Below, piece by piece: positions 42,989-52,557 of a stretch of 64,000 bases of DNA (the stretch's first letter is position 1; every line of letters begins with the position of its first letter). The position numbers and the translations under genes are program-made. The notes under the pieces were generated by a model. It saw only the letters and a program-made list of their open reading frames with translations, was not told where the DNA came from and ran no database searches. The stretch lies in contig NZ_CP020104.1 in assembly GCF_002056795.1 (NCBI RefSeq), positions 1,871,001-1,935,000 of the forward strand, given 5' to 3'. Source of the stretch: Spirosoma aerolatum. GTDB lineage: Bacteria > Bacteroidota > Bacteroidia > Cytophagales > Spirosomataceae.

Positions 42989-44573
42989 ATGACTACCCAA
43001 CATAAACCTACATTCACGAAGATAGCCCAGCGAAATCTATTGGCTGTTATGCCATTTCTATCATGGGTATGCTGGCTTGCATTAACGCTGATTTCAGGTA
43101 ACCTATCCGCCCAAAAGCTGACAGCCGCCAAAATGGATGCGCTGGTCGATAAGCGGATGTGGCCTGCCATCGACGAACTTAGCGAATATGTGGCACTTCC
43201 CAACGATGCCATCAATCCAGCTGACATCACGAAAAATATAGCCTGGACCGAGAGAGCATTCACGAAGCGCGGCTTTCAGACCCGTGTGCTGCAAACGAAT
43301 AGCTTGCCGGTGGTGTTGGCCGAAAAAACATTCCCCAAAGCAACAAAGACCGTTCTGTTCTATTTCCACCTGGATGGACAGCCGGTACGGGCGAATGAAT
43401 GGAATCAGAAAGATCCGTTTGTTACTGTGCTGAAGGAGAAAGACGGGTCTGGTCAGTACAAAGCGCTGGCTGGTGATCTCCCCAAAACGACGGTCAACGA
43501 TGAATGGCGATTGTTTGGTCGCTCCACCTCCGACGATAAAGGACCAATCATTATGCTGCTGACCGCCCTCGACATTGTTCAGGCAGAAGGCAAAACGCCA
43601 CCTTATCATGTGAAGGTGATTATTGATACGGAGGAAGAAAAAGGATCTTCCGGGCTAAAAGGCGCGTTGGCTGCTCATAAGGACAAGCTGCGGACCGATT
43701 ATATGATTGTGATGGACGGCCCGATGCATTCATCGAATATTCCAACGCTAACGTTTGGATGTCGGGGAAATGCTGGATTTACCATAACGACCTACGGCCC
43801 CATTACGCAGCAGCACAGTGGTCATTTTGGTAATTATGCGCCGAATCCGGCTTTTCGGCTGGCTCGGTTGATTACGTCGATGAAGGATGAGCAGGGGAGG
43901 GCGCTGATTCCGGGTTTCTACGATGGTATTTCGTTCGACGAAGCAACCCAGAAGATCATGGCTGCCGTACCCGATAAAAAGGAGGAAATCAATAAAACCC
44001 TGCTGATTGCCGATGAGGAAAAAGTAGGGCATAATTATCAGGAATCATTGCAGTATCCATCGCTCAATATTCGGGGTATGAAAGCCGCCGTAGTAGGGAA
44101 AGGTTCCGGTACCGTTATACCGGAGGAGGCCGTTGCCAGTTTCGATATTCGGCTGGTACCCGAAACCGACGGCCAGCGGATGATCGATCTGGTTCGGAAG
44201 CATATTGAGAAGCAGGGCTTTACCGTACTGGACCATGCTCCGACGCCCGAAGAACGGTTAACGTATTCCCAAATCGTTTTTTTTTGAAGGAAGTGCCGGT
44301 ACGCCCGCTTTCCGAACGAACATTAACGAGCCCATGGGTGTTTGGTTGCGTAAAGCGATCACCGAAAACGTTGGTAAAGACCCGGTAATAATTCGGATGA
44401 TGGGCGGAACTGTACCTGTAGTACCGTTCATTCAGGAGTTGAACGTACCCGCCGTGTTGGTTCCCTTGGTGAATATGGACAATAACCAGCATAGCCCGAA
44501 TGAAAACCTGCGGCTCGGTAATTTACGGACAGGTATTAAAACCTGTCTGGCTATTTTAAATACGCCGTTGTGA
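42989..44573 (+). pseudogene. M20-family metallopeptidase, frameshifted
   Basis: This gene would code for a secreted M20 peptidase of about 528 residues. A signal sequence (MPFLSWVCWLALTLISGNLSAQ) is followed by metal and catalytic motifs FYFHLDGQ, GRSTSDDKGPI and IDTEEEKGS. In a run of nine T (44277-44285) the frame shifts and meets TGA at 44285-44287, ending the first part at VFF. With eight T the frame continues as EGSAGTPAF and on to MGVWLRKAI and NMDNNQHSPNENL, the last of which holds a conserved His ligand. The gene is either truly broken, a sequencing slip, or read through by slippage. ATG 42962 is another start. Confidence 0.85.
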
Positions 44574-44575
44574 GG

Positions 44576-45205
44576 ATGGATCGATTACGCAGAAGAATGA
44601 CTATGGCAAAGGGGCTGTTGTTGATGATGAGTCTGCTGACGACGGTGGCACTGGCGCAAACGCCCTTTGCCGAGCAGATCGCCAAACACCGCGAAACGTA
44701 CAAAAAAGACTTACTAACCACAGCGGGCGGCCCGTTGAAACCGGACGATCTGGCGTTCGTTAAGTTTTACTCGCCTGATTCAACCTACCGGGTTACGGCT
44801 ACTGTTGAACGGATTACAAAAGCCGAGCCCTTCGACATGCCGACCTATAGCGGTAAAACCAAAGAGCATGTGGCCTACGCGCGCCTGTCATTTGTATTGC
44901 ACGGAAAACCCCAGCAACTGACCCTGTACCGAAGTCTGAACCTGATGCGCATCCCCGAATACCGCGACTACCTGTTTCTGCCGTTTAAAGACGCCACCTC
45001 GGGCAAAGAAACCTACGGTGGAGGCCGCTATATGGACCTGCGTACCGGCGATATTCAGAATGGAAAACTAACGCTGGATTTTAACAAAGCCTACAACCCG
45101 TATTGTGCGTTTCAGGATGGCTATTCCTGCCCCATTCCACCCAAAGAGAACGAGCTTACCATCCCCATCGAAGCGGGAGAAAAAGTGTTTGGGAAGGAGC
45201 ATTAA
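44576..45205 (+). CDS. DUF1684 family secreted protein
   Basis: This 209-residue exported protein (signal peptide to about residue 28, ALAQ) carries the DUF1684 signature YNPYCAFQDGYSCPIPPKENEL, then IEAGEK. The family is found widely in bacteria and its biochemical role is not known. The gene starts 2 bases after the stop of the M20 gene, so the two are likely one transcript. Confidence 0.88.
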   Translation: MDRLRRRMTMAKGLLLMMSLLTTVALAQTPFAEQIAKHRETYKKDLLTTAGGPLKPDDLAFVKFYSPDSTYRVTATVERITKAEPFDMPTYSGKTKEHVAYARLSFVLHGKPQQLTLYRSLNLMRIPEYRDYLFLPFKDATSGKETYGGGRYMDLRTGDIQNGKLTLDFNKAYNPYCAFQDGYSCPIPPKENELTIPIEAGEKVFGKEH

Positions 45206-45243
45206 TGTACTTTATTCTATCTTACTCAATTGGATAATTGTGA

Positions 45244-45270
45244 GAAAAGGGCAACCATATCCCTTTTTTT
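45244..45270 (+). terminator. Weak intrinsic terminator
   Basis: AAAGGG and CCCTTT, separated by a 9-nt loop, form a short hairpin followed by a T-rich run just after the DUF1684 gene. Convergent with the propeller gene's end. Confidence 0.5.
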
Positions 45271-45309
45271 GGGCTTTCTCCAACTTGCAACGACAGATAA
45301 GTAGCCTGG

Positions 45310-46395
45310 TCAGGGGTTATTTGGATAGGTTTTCAGCAACGTTTTGGCTTCATCAGCGGTTAGCTGCGAAATACAGCCGTGCCGGGCTTCGGAGGGGAAG
45401 CGGACGTCTTCCTCAACTGTCCAATGAATTAGATCCGGCGAGTAAGACGCACCAAAACGGTTGGTCATACAGTAATCATACAACAATAGCCAGCCGGGGC
45501 GGAGTGGGTCCTTAATGGCAGTTGGCCCTTCGGTAATGACCGGAACAATCTGACCCGTATTCAAAGGGCCTTCAACAACGGTATAAGGACCTTCCAGATT
45601 GGTTGAGGTGGCTAATCGGATGGCTCGCCGTTCGCCAGTTTTGGCACCAAATTCTTCTTCCTTATGGAAGAGGTAGAAAGTCCCATTCTGTTCCAGCAAC
45701 GTTCCATCGATCACGGAGTAAGGAGGGGCGAAAAAGACTTTAGCCGGAGTAAATGTTTTCCAGTCCCGCGTTCTGCAGGACCAAAGCCGACTTTCTTTCC
45801 AGCCTGCCTCTTTAAACGATGATGACCAGATTAAGACATAATCACCCGTTTTCGAGTCGTAAAACCATTCGGGAGCCCATATATTGCCTGCTAACGTTCC
45901 TGCCTCGCTTCGAACGTCTTTCATCAAGGGCAAGGCACCTTCAACCTGCCAGTGAATCAAGTCTTTGGATGTTATGTAAAGGCAGCTCGGCCCAACTTTT
46001 TCGTGGTCGTTACCTCTGCCACCACCCGTTGATAATATGCGCCAAAGCCCATCCGGTCCGCGACGTACATAAGGATCGCGAACGTGCTGATCCCATACGG
46101 GTTTATTGCCGTTTAAGGGCGTCCAATGAAGTCCGTCAGTCGATAAAGCAATGTGGAGTTTGTTGATTAACATAGGATCGGGTAGGGGAACTTCGACTGT
46201 ATTCCCCTTTGCATCGATTTCAATTCGAGTTGGGTAACGCTGACGAAAGTAGGTGAGCATCCAGACGCTCTTCCCAGCCTGAATAGTAAGCGGAACGCTG
46301 TTGGAGGCATGCTGAGAGGAGGTTTCGCCTTTAGATTGCGCTAACACGCTTCCAATTGATATATATATAACAATGACGAATGGGAGCAACTTCAT
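45310..46395 (-). CDS. Secreted GH43/GH32-like five-bladed propeller protein
   Basis: This 361-residue protein has a signal peptide (19 residues, SVLAQ). Repeated blade motifs include LHIALSTDGLHWTPL, QHVRDPYVRRGPDG, IWAPEWFYD and SVIDGTLLEQ. Acidic residues in DPYV, APEW and IDGT sit at the places of the catalytic carboxylates in GH43/GH32 and related clans. It is a likely periplasmic glycosidase of plant-type or fructan-like glycans; the substrate is open. A TACGTTTG box lies 30 bases upstream. Confidence 0.8.
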   Translation of the reverse strand: MKLLPFVIVIYISIGSVLAQSKGETSSQHASNSVPLTIQAGKSVWMLTYFRQRYPTRIEIDAKGNTVEVPLPDPMLINKLHIALSTDGLHWTPLNGNKPVWDQHVRDPYVRRGPDGLWRILSTGGGRGNDHEKVGPSCLYITSKDLIHWQVEGALPLMKDVRSEAGTLAGNIWAPEWFYDSKTGDYVLIWSSSFKEAGWKESRLWSCRTRDWKTFTPAKVFFAPPYSVIDGTLLEQNGTFYLFHKEEEFGAKTGERRAIRLATSTNLEGPYTVVEGPLNTGQIVPVITEGPTAIKDPLRPGWLLLYDYCMTNRFGASYSPDLIHWTVEEDVRFPSEARHGCISQLTADEAKTLLKTYPNNP

Positions 46396-46424
46396 TAGTT
46401 CAAACGGGTTAACTACGTGGGTTA

Positions 46425-46432
46425 CAAACGTA
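46425..46432 (-). promoter_or_regulatory. Bacteroidota -7 box (TACGTTTG)
   Basis: Exact TAnnTTTG match 30 bases before the propeller gene. No TTG partner at the usual distance. It suggests separate transcription from the transporter upstream. Confidence 0.45.
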
Positions 46433-46480
46433 TTAGAATGCTGCTTAGTCTGAAAGATCTACCTGATAGACAAGGCAATC

Positions 46481-47761
46481 CTACAGAGTAAGTTTTTCAG
46501 ACTTGAGAGTCCGTTGATGAGTGGGGGACTTAACGGCTACTAAGGTGATAATGGCTGATAAAAATAGTGAACCCGCCATGAAAATGTAGGAGGCTCCAAA
46601 ACCACCCGTTTCTCCATTTAAATAGCCCACAACATAGGCACCAATAAACGAACCCAGGGCACCAAAGCTGTTGATGAGGGCCATAGCGCCACCCGCTACG
46701 TTTTTTGGCAATAGGTCAGGAATGATGGCGAAGAAGGGGCCGTAGGGAGCATACATGGCACCACCCGCAATAATCAGCAAAACAAACGAGGTCCAGAACT
46801 GGTCGACGCCGATCAGGTACGATGCATAAAAGGCAATAGCCCCCAGCAACAGAAACGGCCAGACAAAGGCTTTCCGGTTCAGGGTTTTGTCGGAATAATA
46901 GGAGGCTCCGAGCATACCGATGATGGCCAGTACATAGGGCACGGACGATAACCAACCCGTTTCGACAATGGTTATGTTGGGCGCGGCCTTTATGATAGAG
47001 GGTAGCCACATCACGAAACCATACACGCCTATGCTCCACAAAGCATATTGAAGACTCAGCAAAACAACGATCCGGGATTTGAATGCTTCGCCGTAATTTT
47101 TAACGGGTTTTATACCCTGCTGCTCCTGCCGAAGCTGCTCCGCCACGGCTTCTTTCTCAGATTCGGTCAGCCAGTTGGCGTCTTTGGGGTTATCGTCGAC
47201 GAGTTTCCACCAGAAAAAGGCCCAGATAACAGCCGGAAACCCTTCGACAATGAACATCCACCGCCAGCCAACGGATTTGATCAGATAACCCGACAGGATC
47301 GACATCCAGAGAATCGTAGCCGGATTGCCCAGGATCAGAAATGTATTGGCCTGCGAACGTTCGGCTTTGGTAAACCACCGACTCAGAAAAAGCAGCATGG
47401 CGGGCATCACCGCACTTTCGACAACGCCCAGCATAAACCGGATCACAATCAGTAGATTGACATTGCTTACGACACCCGTTGCTACGGCCAGGCCACCCCA
47501 CAGAATCAACGACCAGAAAATCAGCTTTTTCGCGCTTTTTTTCTCCGCATATACTGCACCGGGCACCTGAAAGAAGAAGTACCCCAGAAAGAACAGCGAA
47601 CCCAGCAACGACGACATAGCCGGGGTAATTTGTAAATCGGCCGCCATGCCACTGGCGGCCCCAAATCCGAAATTGGCCCGGTCCAGATACGCCAGACTAT
47701 ACGTAATAAACGCGATGGGCAGTAGTCGGTACCAGCGAGATTTAGCAAGTGTCTGGCTCAT
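46481..47761 (-). CDS. MFS transporter, ACS family
   Basis: This is a 426-residue, 12-helix inner-membrane transporter of the anion:cation symporter branch (ITYSLAYLDRANFGFG, RFMLGVVESAVMPAMLLFLSRWF). Members move sugar acids or other organic anions with protons. It is followed by the GH43/32-like gene and preceded by the methyltransferase 65 bases away, so it may form a small operon with the latter. Confidence 0.9.
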   Translation of the reverse strand: MSQTLAKSRWYRLLPIAFITYSLAYLDRANFGFGAASGMAADLQITPAMSSLLGSLFFLGYFFFQVPGAVYAEKKSAKKLIFWSLILWGGLAVATGVVSNVNLLIVIRFMLGVVESAVMPAMLLFLSRWFTKAERSQANTFLILGNPATILWMSILSGYLIKSVGWRWMFIVEGFPAVIWAFFWWKLVDDNPKDANWLTESEKEAVAEQLRQEQQGIKPVKNYGEAFKSRIVVLLSLQYALWSIGVYGFVMWLPSIIKAAPNITIVETGWLSSVPYVLAIIGMLGASYYSDKTLNRKAFVWPFLLLGAIAFYASYLIGVDQFWTSFVLLIIAGGAMYAPYGPFFAIIPDLLPKNVAGGAMALINSFGALGSFIGAYVVGYLNGETGGFGASYIFMAGSLFLSAIITLVAVKSPTHQRTLKSEKLTL

Positions 47762-47826
47762 TGGTTAGTCGGAAGGGGCGATGATTCGTTGTTTGGGAAA
47801 GCTGAACGGGACAGCAACTTTACTGC

Positions 47827-48906
47827 CTATTGGGTAAAAAATAAGTCTTTCGTGTTGTTCTTCCTTGCCCAGATCAATCCATAATCCATCTGGGTTGGGA
47901 GGTTATCAGGCATAGGTTGCAGACCCACTTCCTGGAACCAGCTTCGGTATTCGGCCCGGCTGTAGCAGCGACCTTTCGTGTTCCAGAATAATTGGGCCGA
48001 ATAGTCCGTAACGGCTAGTGGCCCGTCCCGTGTATCGGTCAGAAACGCATCATGAACCCATAATTCGCCACCGGGTCGCAGGGCGTCGGCGAAGCGTTGG
48101 GTCAGGAGCTGGCAGGTAGGCGTTGGCCAGTCGTGGAAAAGGCTGGCGGCCAGTAATATGTCGGTTTGGGGCAAGCTATCCGTAAGCATATCGCCTGGTA
48201 AGAACGTTACTCGTTCTTTAACCTCAGCCGCGCCCGGACGGCCACTTTGAGCAAATTCATCCAGCAATTCGGCCGCAACGGTCAATACGGCGGGCCGATC
48301 CAGGATGGTGGCTGTTGACGTTGGATTGGCCAGTAACCATTCGTAGGTGTAAAAGCCAGTGCCACCTGCCACATCGAGCAGATGACCATCGCGTTTGGTC
48401 ATGTTGGCGGCTACCAGGGGTGATAGATGACGAGCGCGCCCGGCCAGCCCAAGTGTCAGAAAACGGGCCAGTTCAGGGTCATCCATGGGCGAGGGACCTT
48501 CGCCTTCTTTGACGAACGAAATGCCCTCTCCGGCTTCCAGCGGCCCATCGTTCCGAAGCCGGGCAGCCATTTCCAAAACACCGGCATCGTCTTTTTCCAG
48601 ACCCAGATATCCGGTCAGGTTAGGCGTATTAGCCTGAGTAACGTATTTGCCTAACTCCGTTATATACAGCCGCCCTTGCTGATCGAAAGCCAGTAAATCC
48701 ATGGCGCAAAGCGCTGGAAACAAAACCATAGCCGGGCGTTCGGCCAGATTGAGCCGGGTACGCAGAGCCTCTATAGATAGGGATTCGGTACCCAGTTCCT
48801 CAAAAACAGGTAAATGGTGAACGGCGGCAATCAACAACCGGGAGCCAAACATGGCTCGTAAATGGCGCGTAATCGGGGCTAAATCGAGCGAAGCAGAAAC
48901 AGTCAT
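47827..48906 (-). CDS. SAM-dependent O-methyltransferase (family 2)
   Basis: This 359-residue enzyme has an N-terminal winged-helix dimer domain and a Rossmann methyltransferase domain. The SAM loop is LLDVAGGTGFYTYEWL (near residue 170), and the catalytic His lies in SLFHDWPT (near residue 250). The fold resembles small-molecule O-methyltransferases such as the hydroxyindole or caffeate types. The acceptor is unknown, and no biosynthetic cluster is visible around it. Confidence 0.87.
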   Translation of the reverse strand: MTVSASLDLAPITRHLRAMFGSRLLIAAVHHLPVFEELGTESLSIEALRTRLNLAERPAMVLFPALCAMDLLAFDQQGRLYITELGKYVTQANTPNLTGYLGLEKDDAGVLEMAARLRNDGPLEAGEGISFVKEGEGPSPMDDPELARFLTLGLAGRARHLSPLVAANMTKRDGHLLDVAGGTGFYTYEWLLANPTSTATILDRPAVLTVAAELLDEFAQSGRPGAAEVKERVTFLPGDMLTDSLPQTDILLAASLFHDWPTPTCQLLTQRFADALRPGGELWVHDAFLTDTRDGPLAVTDYSAQLFWNTKGRCYSRAEYRSWFQEVGLQPMPDNLPTQMDYGLIWARKNNTKDLFFTQ

Positions 48907-49215
48907 GAGAAAAGTTTTTAACGAACGATCAGGGTGTCAATCTAAAATAACGGCTAAGGGCCATTGATTTAGGAAGCGGGTAATTTGCTCGTTTTACTAC
49001 TCAACTAGTTAGTCAGCATATGCTTTTCAAAGAAACCGCAAGGACGCGACGGACGCAAAGATTTATAAGTCAGGACCTTATTCCTTGCGACTTTGCGCCT
49101 TCGCGGTGTAAGAAATGTAGCCTAAGCGTTTAATCTTCTTTGATAAATAGCCCGAAGTGAGTAGTACCCGTACTATTATGGGTTTAGAGTGAAAATTGAA
49201 TGCTTTACAGTTCTA
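48907..49215. other. 309-base gap with a repeat element
   Basis: It holds the inverted repeat at 49035-49107 and otherwise no gene. No clear promoter for the PfkB kinase was found. Confidence 0.55.
49035..49107. repeat. ACCGCAAGGACGC / GCCTTCGCGGT inverted repeat
   Basis: ACCGCAAGGACGCGACGG near 49035 and ACTTTGCGCCTTCGCGGT at 49090-49107 pair imperfectly. The core resembles CCGCGAGGACGCAAAG at 12821. It belongs to the GC-rich dispersed repeats of such genomes. Confidence 0.6.
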
Positions 49216-50226
49216 ATGACCGCTACCGACATCCAGACAATTTTTGAACAGATATCCACGCTGAAGGTGGGTGTTATCGGTGACTTCGCCATCGATTTGT
49301 ATTTCAACCTTAAAACCCAAACCGGCGAAAAATCCATCGAGACGGGCCTGGATGTATTCTGGGGAAGTCGGCCCAGGGCTTCGCTGGGAGCTGCCGGCAA
49401 TGTAATTCAGAATCTGGCCGCCCTCGGCGTGTCGCAGGGGTATGCGATCGGTTGTGTAGGTAATGATCTGTTTGGCCGCGAAATGCAGCATCTGTTTCAC
49501 AACCTGGGCATCGATGTGAAGCATCTGCAGGTGGTCTCGGACGGATGGGATACCTGCCTGTATACAAAACCGTTCGAAGGCCAGGAAGCCAATCGGATCG
49601 ATTTCGGGACAGCCAATGAATTGGAAGAGAGCCTGTTCGATCAATTACTGACGGGTTTGGAAAGCCTGTTACCAAATCTCGATGTACTGATCATCAACCA
49701 GCAATTTGCCCGCCCCCTGCTGACGGAACATCGACTCGGCCGACTCAATCACCTGATCGAACGCTTTCCTACGGTTCGGTTTGTGGCCGATATGCGTACG
49801 GTGGGCAAACAGGTGCGGGGGGCCACCCTGAAAGTAAATACGGCTGAACTAGCTTATTTTTTGGACGTTGATCTACCTGAACAGGCTGACATTCAGTGGT
49901 GTATTGAAAAGGGGAAGATCCTGCGGGAACAGATAGGTGGCCCTGTGCTGATCACACGCGGGCAGGCAGGGATTCTCTACCTCGATGATTCCGGTGTGTA
50001 TTCGGCAGAAGGCTTACCCTTGCAAGGCGAACTCGATACGGTTGGGGCGGGTGATACCGTGGTGGCTACCTGGGCGGCCTGTATGGGGTCAGGAGCTACA
50101 CCCAAGCAGGCCCTTGAACTCGCCAATCTGGCAGCGGCTGTTACCGTGCAAAAACTAGGGCAGACCGGAACGGCCAGTCTGCCAGAAATTCTTGATGTAT
50201 ATCATACCTACCATTCCAATGACTAA
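49216..50226 (+). CDS. PfkB-family sugar kinase, HldE/RfaE-like
   Basis: This 336-residue kinase is of the ribokinase fold. The signature DTVGAGDTVVATW (residues 274 on) contains the catalytic base D280 and the anion hole. The N-terminal SLGAAGNVIQNLAALG and CVGNDLFGREM fit the HldE branch. It likely phosphorylates a sugar. It overlaps the start of the epimerase gene as ATGACTAA, so the two are translationally coupled and probably in one pathway. ATG 49216 is used over an earlier in-frame start. Confidence 0.87.
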   Translation: MTATDIQTIFEQISTLKVGVIGDFAIDLYFNLKTQTGEKSIETGLDVFWGSRPRASLGAAGNVIQNLAALGVSQGYAIGCVGNDLFGREMQHLFHNLGIDVKHLQVVSDGWDTCLYTKPFEGQEANRIDFGTANELEESLFDQLLTGLESLLPNLDVLIINQQFARPLLTEHRLGRLNHLIERFPTVRFVADMRTVGKQVRGATLKVNTAELAYFLDVDLPEQADIQWCIEKGKILREQIGGPVLITRGQAGILYLDDSGVYSAEGLPLQGELDTVGAGDTVVATWAACMGSGATPKQALELANLAAAVTVQKLGQTGTASLPEILDVYHTYHSND

Positions 50227-51484
50227 CGAAGTTGTACAGCAATATCGTCGGGAGCTTCATAATCACCTGACTAACGAACTTTTACCCTTCTGGATCAATC
50301 GGGCCGTCGATGCGCAGAACGGAGGGTTTATCACTCATTTTGATCAGTTTGGCAATGATTCGGGCGAAGACGAAAAATCACTCATTGCCCAGACCCGCTC
50401 TATTTATACCTATGCATCGGCTCATCGGGCTGGTTATGGCGAGGGCAAACTGGCCGCTATGGCCCGGCATGGCGTAGACTATCTGTTGAGCCGTATGTGG
50501 GATGAGGAGCATGGCGGATTTTACTGGATGACCAACCGTAAAGGCGACGTACTAAACGACCAGAAAATTGTGTATGGGCAGAGTTTCGCCATCTATTGCC
50601 TGAGCGAATACACATTGGCTACCGGCGATCCGCGTGGGGTTGAGTACGCGCAAAAGGTGTTCGATCTGTTGCAGAAATACGCGGCCGATACCTGCTATGG
50701 GGGCTATTTCGAGATGTTTGAACGTGATTGGACACTCAAAGGCCCTGGTGCCGCCGGAGGTGATCGCAAAACGCTCGATGCACATATGCATCTGATGGAG
50801 GCCTTTACGACCCTGTATGAATGTACCCGTCAGCCGCTCCACCGTCGGAAGTTGCTGGAAGTTATAACCTTGCTGGTGGGTACGATCATGCATCCGGAGT
50901 ATGGAACGGGTATACCACAGTTCTGGGCCGATTGGAAGGTTGCTCCTCAAATCAAATTCGACGTTATCTGGGGTTGGGATCGGTTTACGGAAGACGGCAT
51001 CAAGCGGGAAGCTGAAGACAATACGAGCTATGGTCATAATGCCGAATTTGCCTGGCTGCTAATTCATGCCCTGGACATCCTGGAAACCCCGTACGATACC
51101 TATCACGATCAACTGCTTAAGTCATTTTCGCATGCGGTCGATCACGGGGTCGACTGGGAACACGGGGGCGTTTTTGTGGAAGGGTCACACAGTGGGCAGG
51201 TCTATGATCGGGAAAAGGAGTTCTGGCAGCAGGCCGAAGTGCTGATTGGCTTTCTGGATGCCTATCGGATTTTGGGCGACGAGAAATACTGGAGAGCTTA
51301 CGAGAACGTCCATCGGTTTCTGATGGATAAGATGATAAACCATCCGGTAGGGGAGTGGTGGCCCCTGATGACCCGACAGGGCGTTCCAATCTGGACGCAC
51401 ATGAGCCATTCCTGGAAGATCAATTACCATACCGTTCGTTCGGTGGTTCAATCCATCCGTCGTCTGGATAATCTGGGTAAGTAA
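50219..51484 (+). CDS. AGE-family sugar epimerase (N-acylglucosamine or cellobiose 2-epimerase type)
   Basis: This is a 421-residue (alpha/alpha)6-barrel enzyme. The motifs HAEFAWLL-type (GHNAEFAWLLIHALD), HAVDHGVDWEHGGVF and WTHMSHSWKINYHTVRS carry the His residues used by AGE, cellobiose 2-epimerase and sulfoquinovose or mannose isomerase relatives. Which sugar it acts on is open. It overlaps the kinase gene by 8 bases. Together they could epimerise a sugar and phosphorylate the product. Confidence 0.88.
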   Translation: MTNEVVQQYRRELHNHLTNELLPFWINRAVDAQNGGFITHFDQFGNDSGEDEKSLIAQTRSIYTYASAHRAGYGEGKLAAMARHGVDYLLSRMWDEEHGGFYWMTNRKGDVLNDQKIVYGQSFAIYCLSEYTLATGDPRGVEYAQKVFDLLQKYAADTCYGGYFEMFERDWTLKGPGAAGGDRKTLDAHMHLMEAFTTLYECTRQPLHRRKLLEVITLLVGTIMHPEYGTGIPQFWADWKVAPQIKFDVIWGWDRFTEDGIKREAEDNTSYGHNAEFAWLLIHALDILETPYDTYHDQLLKSFSHAVDHGVDWEHGGVFVEGSHSGQVYDREKEFWQQAEVLIGFLDAYRILGDEKYWRAYENVHRFLMDKMINHPVGEWWPLMTRQGVPIWTHMSHSWKINYHTVRSVVQSIRRLDNLGK

Positions 51485-51520
51485 TTGATTTTTGAAGAGT
51501 TATACTTCTCCTGAAAAGCA

Positions 51521-51602
51521 TTTTGTCCGGCTGACGAAGAAGCATCTCCGGTAGTTTAGTATTAGTAACTACCGGAGATGCTTCTTCGTCAGCCGGACAA
51601 AA
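51521..51602. repeat. Perfect 36-bp inverted repeat (family member 3)
   Basis: The left arm begins TTTTGTCCGGCTGACGAAGA (51521) and continues to 51556; 51567-51602 is its exact reverse complement, with only a 10-nt centre. It lies between convergent genes and may also serve as a terminator. Confidence 0.85.
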
Positions 51603-51631
51603 ACGCTATAAGAACCAATCGGTATCGAGCC

Positions 51632-52471
51632 TTAATTCATGGTCACTTTGACCAGAACCGGCTGATGGTCGGATGGGTAACGCTGTTCTTTGGCGTCGGT
51701 CAGGACTCCGTACTTCCAGACTTTGAACGGCTTACTGACGAAGATATAGTCGATACGGTTGTTCATCGGCGCATCAAATTTGAAGCTGTTGAAGGTGCCT
51801 TCAGGGCCATAGGCTGGTGTGGCCGTTACATCATGAGCATCGCTCAACAGCGTTTTGATGGTTTGAATCTGTTCGGTTTCGGGCGTCGAGTTGAAGTCGC
51901 CTGTCAGAATGACGGGCTCTGCTTTGGCGATCTCCTTGATTTTAGCCACCATCAGTTTCCCTGATTGCCGACGCGCTTCAACACCCTGATGATCGAAATG
52001 GACATTGAAAAAGTAGAAGTCCTTTTTGGTTTTCAGATCTGTGAACTTTGCCCAGGTGCTGATGCGGTTGCAACAGGTTGCATCCCAACCCTTACCGGGT
52101 TTATCGGGCGTTTCGCTGAGCCAGAAGTTGCCTGACTGAAGCACTTTAAAACGATCTTTCCGGTAGAAAATGGCTGAGTGTTCACCGGCTTCTTTCCCAT
52201 CATCACGGCCCGCGCCGATAAAGGCATATTCGGGTAGTTCGGCAATGTCGTTCAACTGATCGCGAAGTCCTTCCTGTGTACCAAACAGATCGAACTCATG
52301 GAAGCGAATGAGTGCCTTTACGTTCTCCTTCCGATTGGGCCAGGCATTAATGCCATCGTTTTTGGTGTTGTAGCGAAGGTTATACGTGGCTACCGTAATG
52401 GGTTCCGATTTTTGGGCAAGTACAGGCTGAGTCATCAGGAAAGTACCCAGAAGAAAAAGAATGATGCGCAT
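51632..52471 (-). CDS. Secreted endonuclease/exonuclease/phosphatase family hydrolase
   Basis: This 279-residue protein has a signal peptide (VLAQ, about residue 19) and the EEP fold. The marks are VATYNLRYN, FGTQEGLRDQL (catalytic Glu), HFDHQG, LTGDFNSTPET and YPSDHQPVLV (catalytic His). Such proteins hydrolyse phosphodiesters or sphingomyelin-like and nucleic-acid substrates in the periplasm or outside. It is alone on the minus strand after the SusD gene. Confidence 0.9.
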   Translation of the reverse strand: MRIILFLLGTFLMTQPVLAQKSEPITVATYNLRYNTKNDGINAWPNRKENVKALIRFHEFDLFGTQEGLRDQLNDIAELPEYAFIGAGRDDGKEAGEHSAIFYRKDRFKVLQSGNFWLSETPDKPGKGWDATCCNRISTWAKFTDLKTKKDFYFFNVHFDHQGVEARRQSGKLMVAKIKEIAKAEPVILTGDFNSTPETEQIQTIKTLLSDAHDVTATPAYGPEGTFNSFKFDAPMNNRIDYIFVSKPFKVWKYGVLTDAKEQRYPSDHQPVLVKVTMN

Positions 52472-52557
52472 GAAAACGAGTGAATTTTAAATGTACATAA
52501 ACTTACCTCACGGCAACGGTCGGCTGACGCTGCCGTGAGGTAAACGCCTGAAGTAAA

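Noticed and set aside
44334..44573. Separate 79-residue gene after the M20 frame
   Set aside because: It continues the M20 sequence (MGVWLRKAI to NMDNNQHSPNENL) once one T is removed, so it is the gene's detached end.
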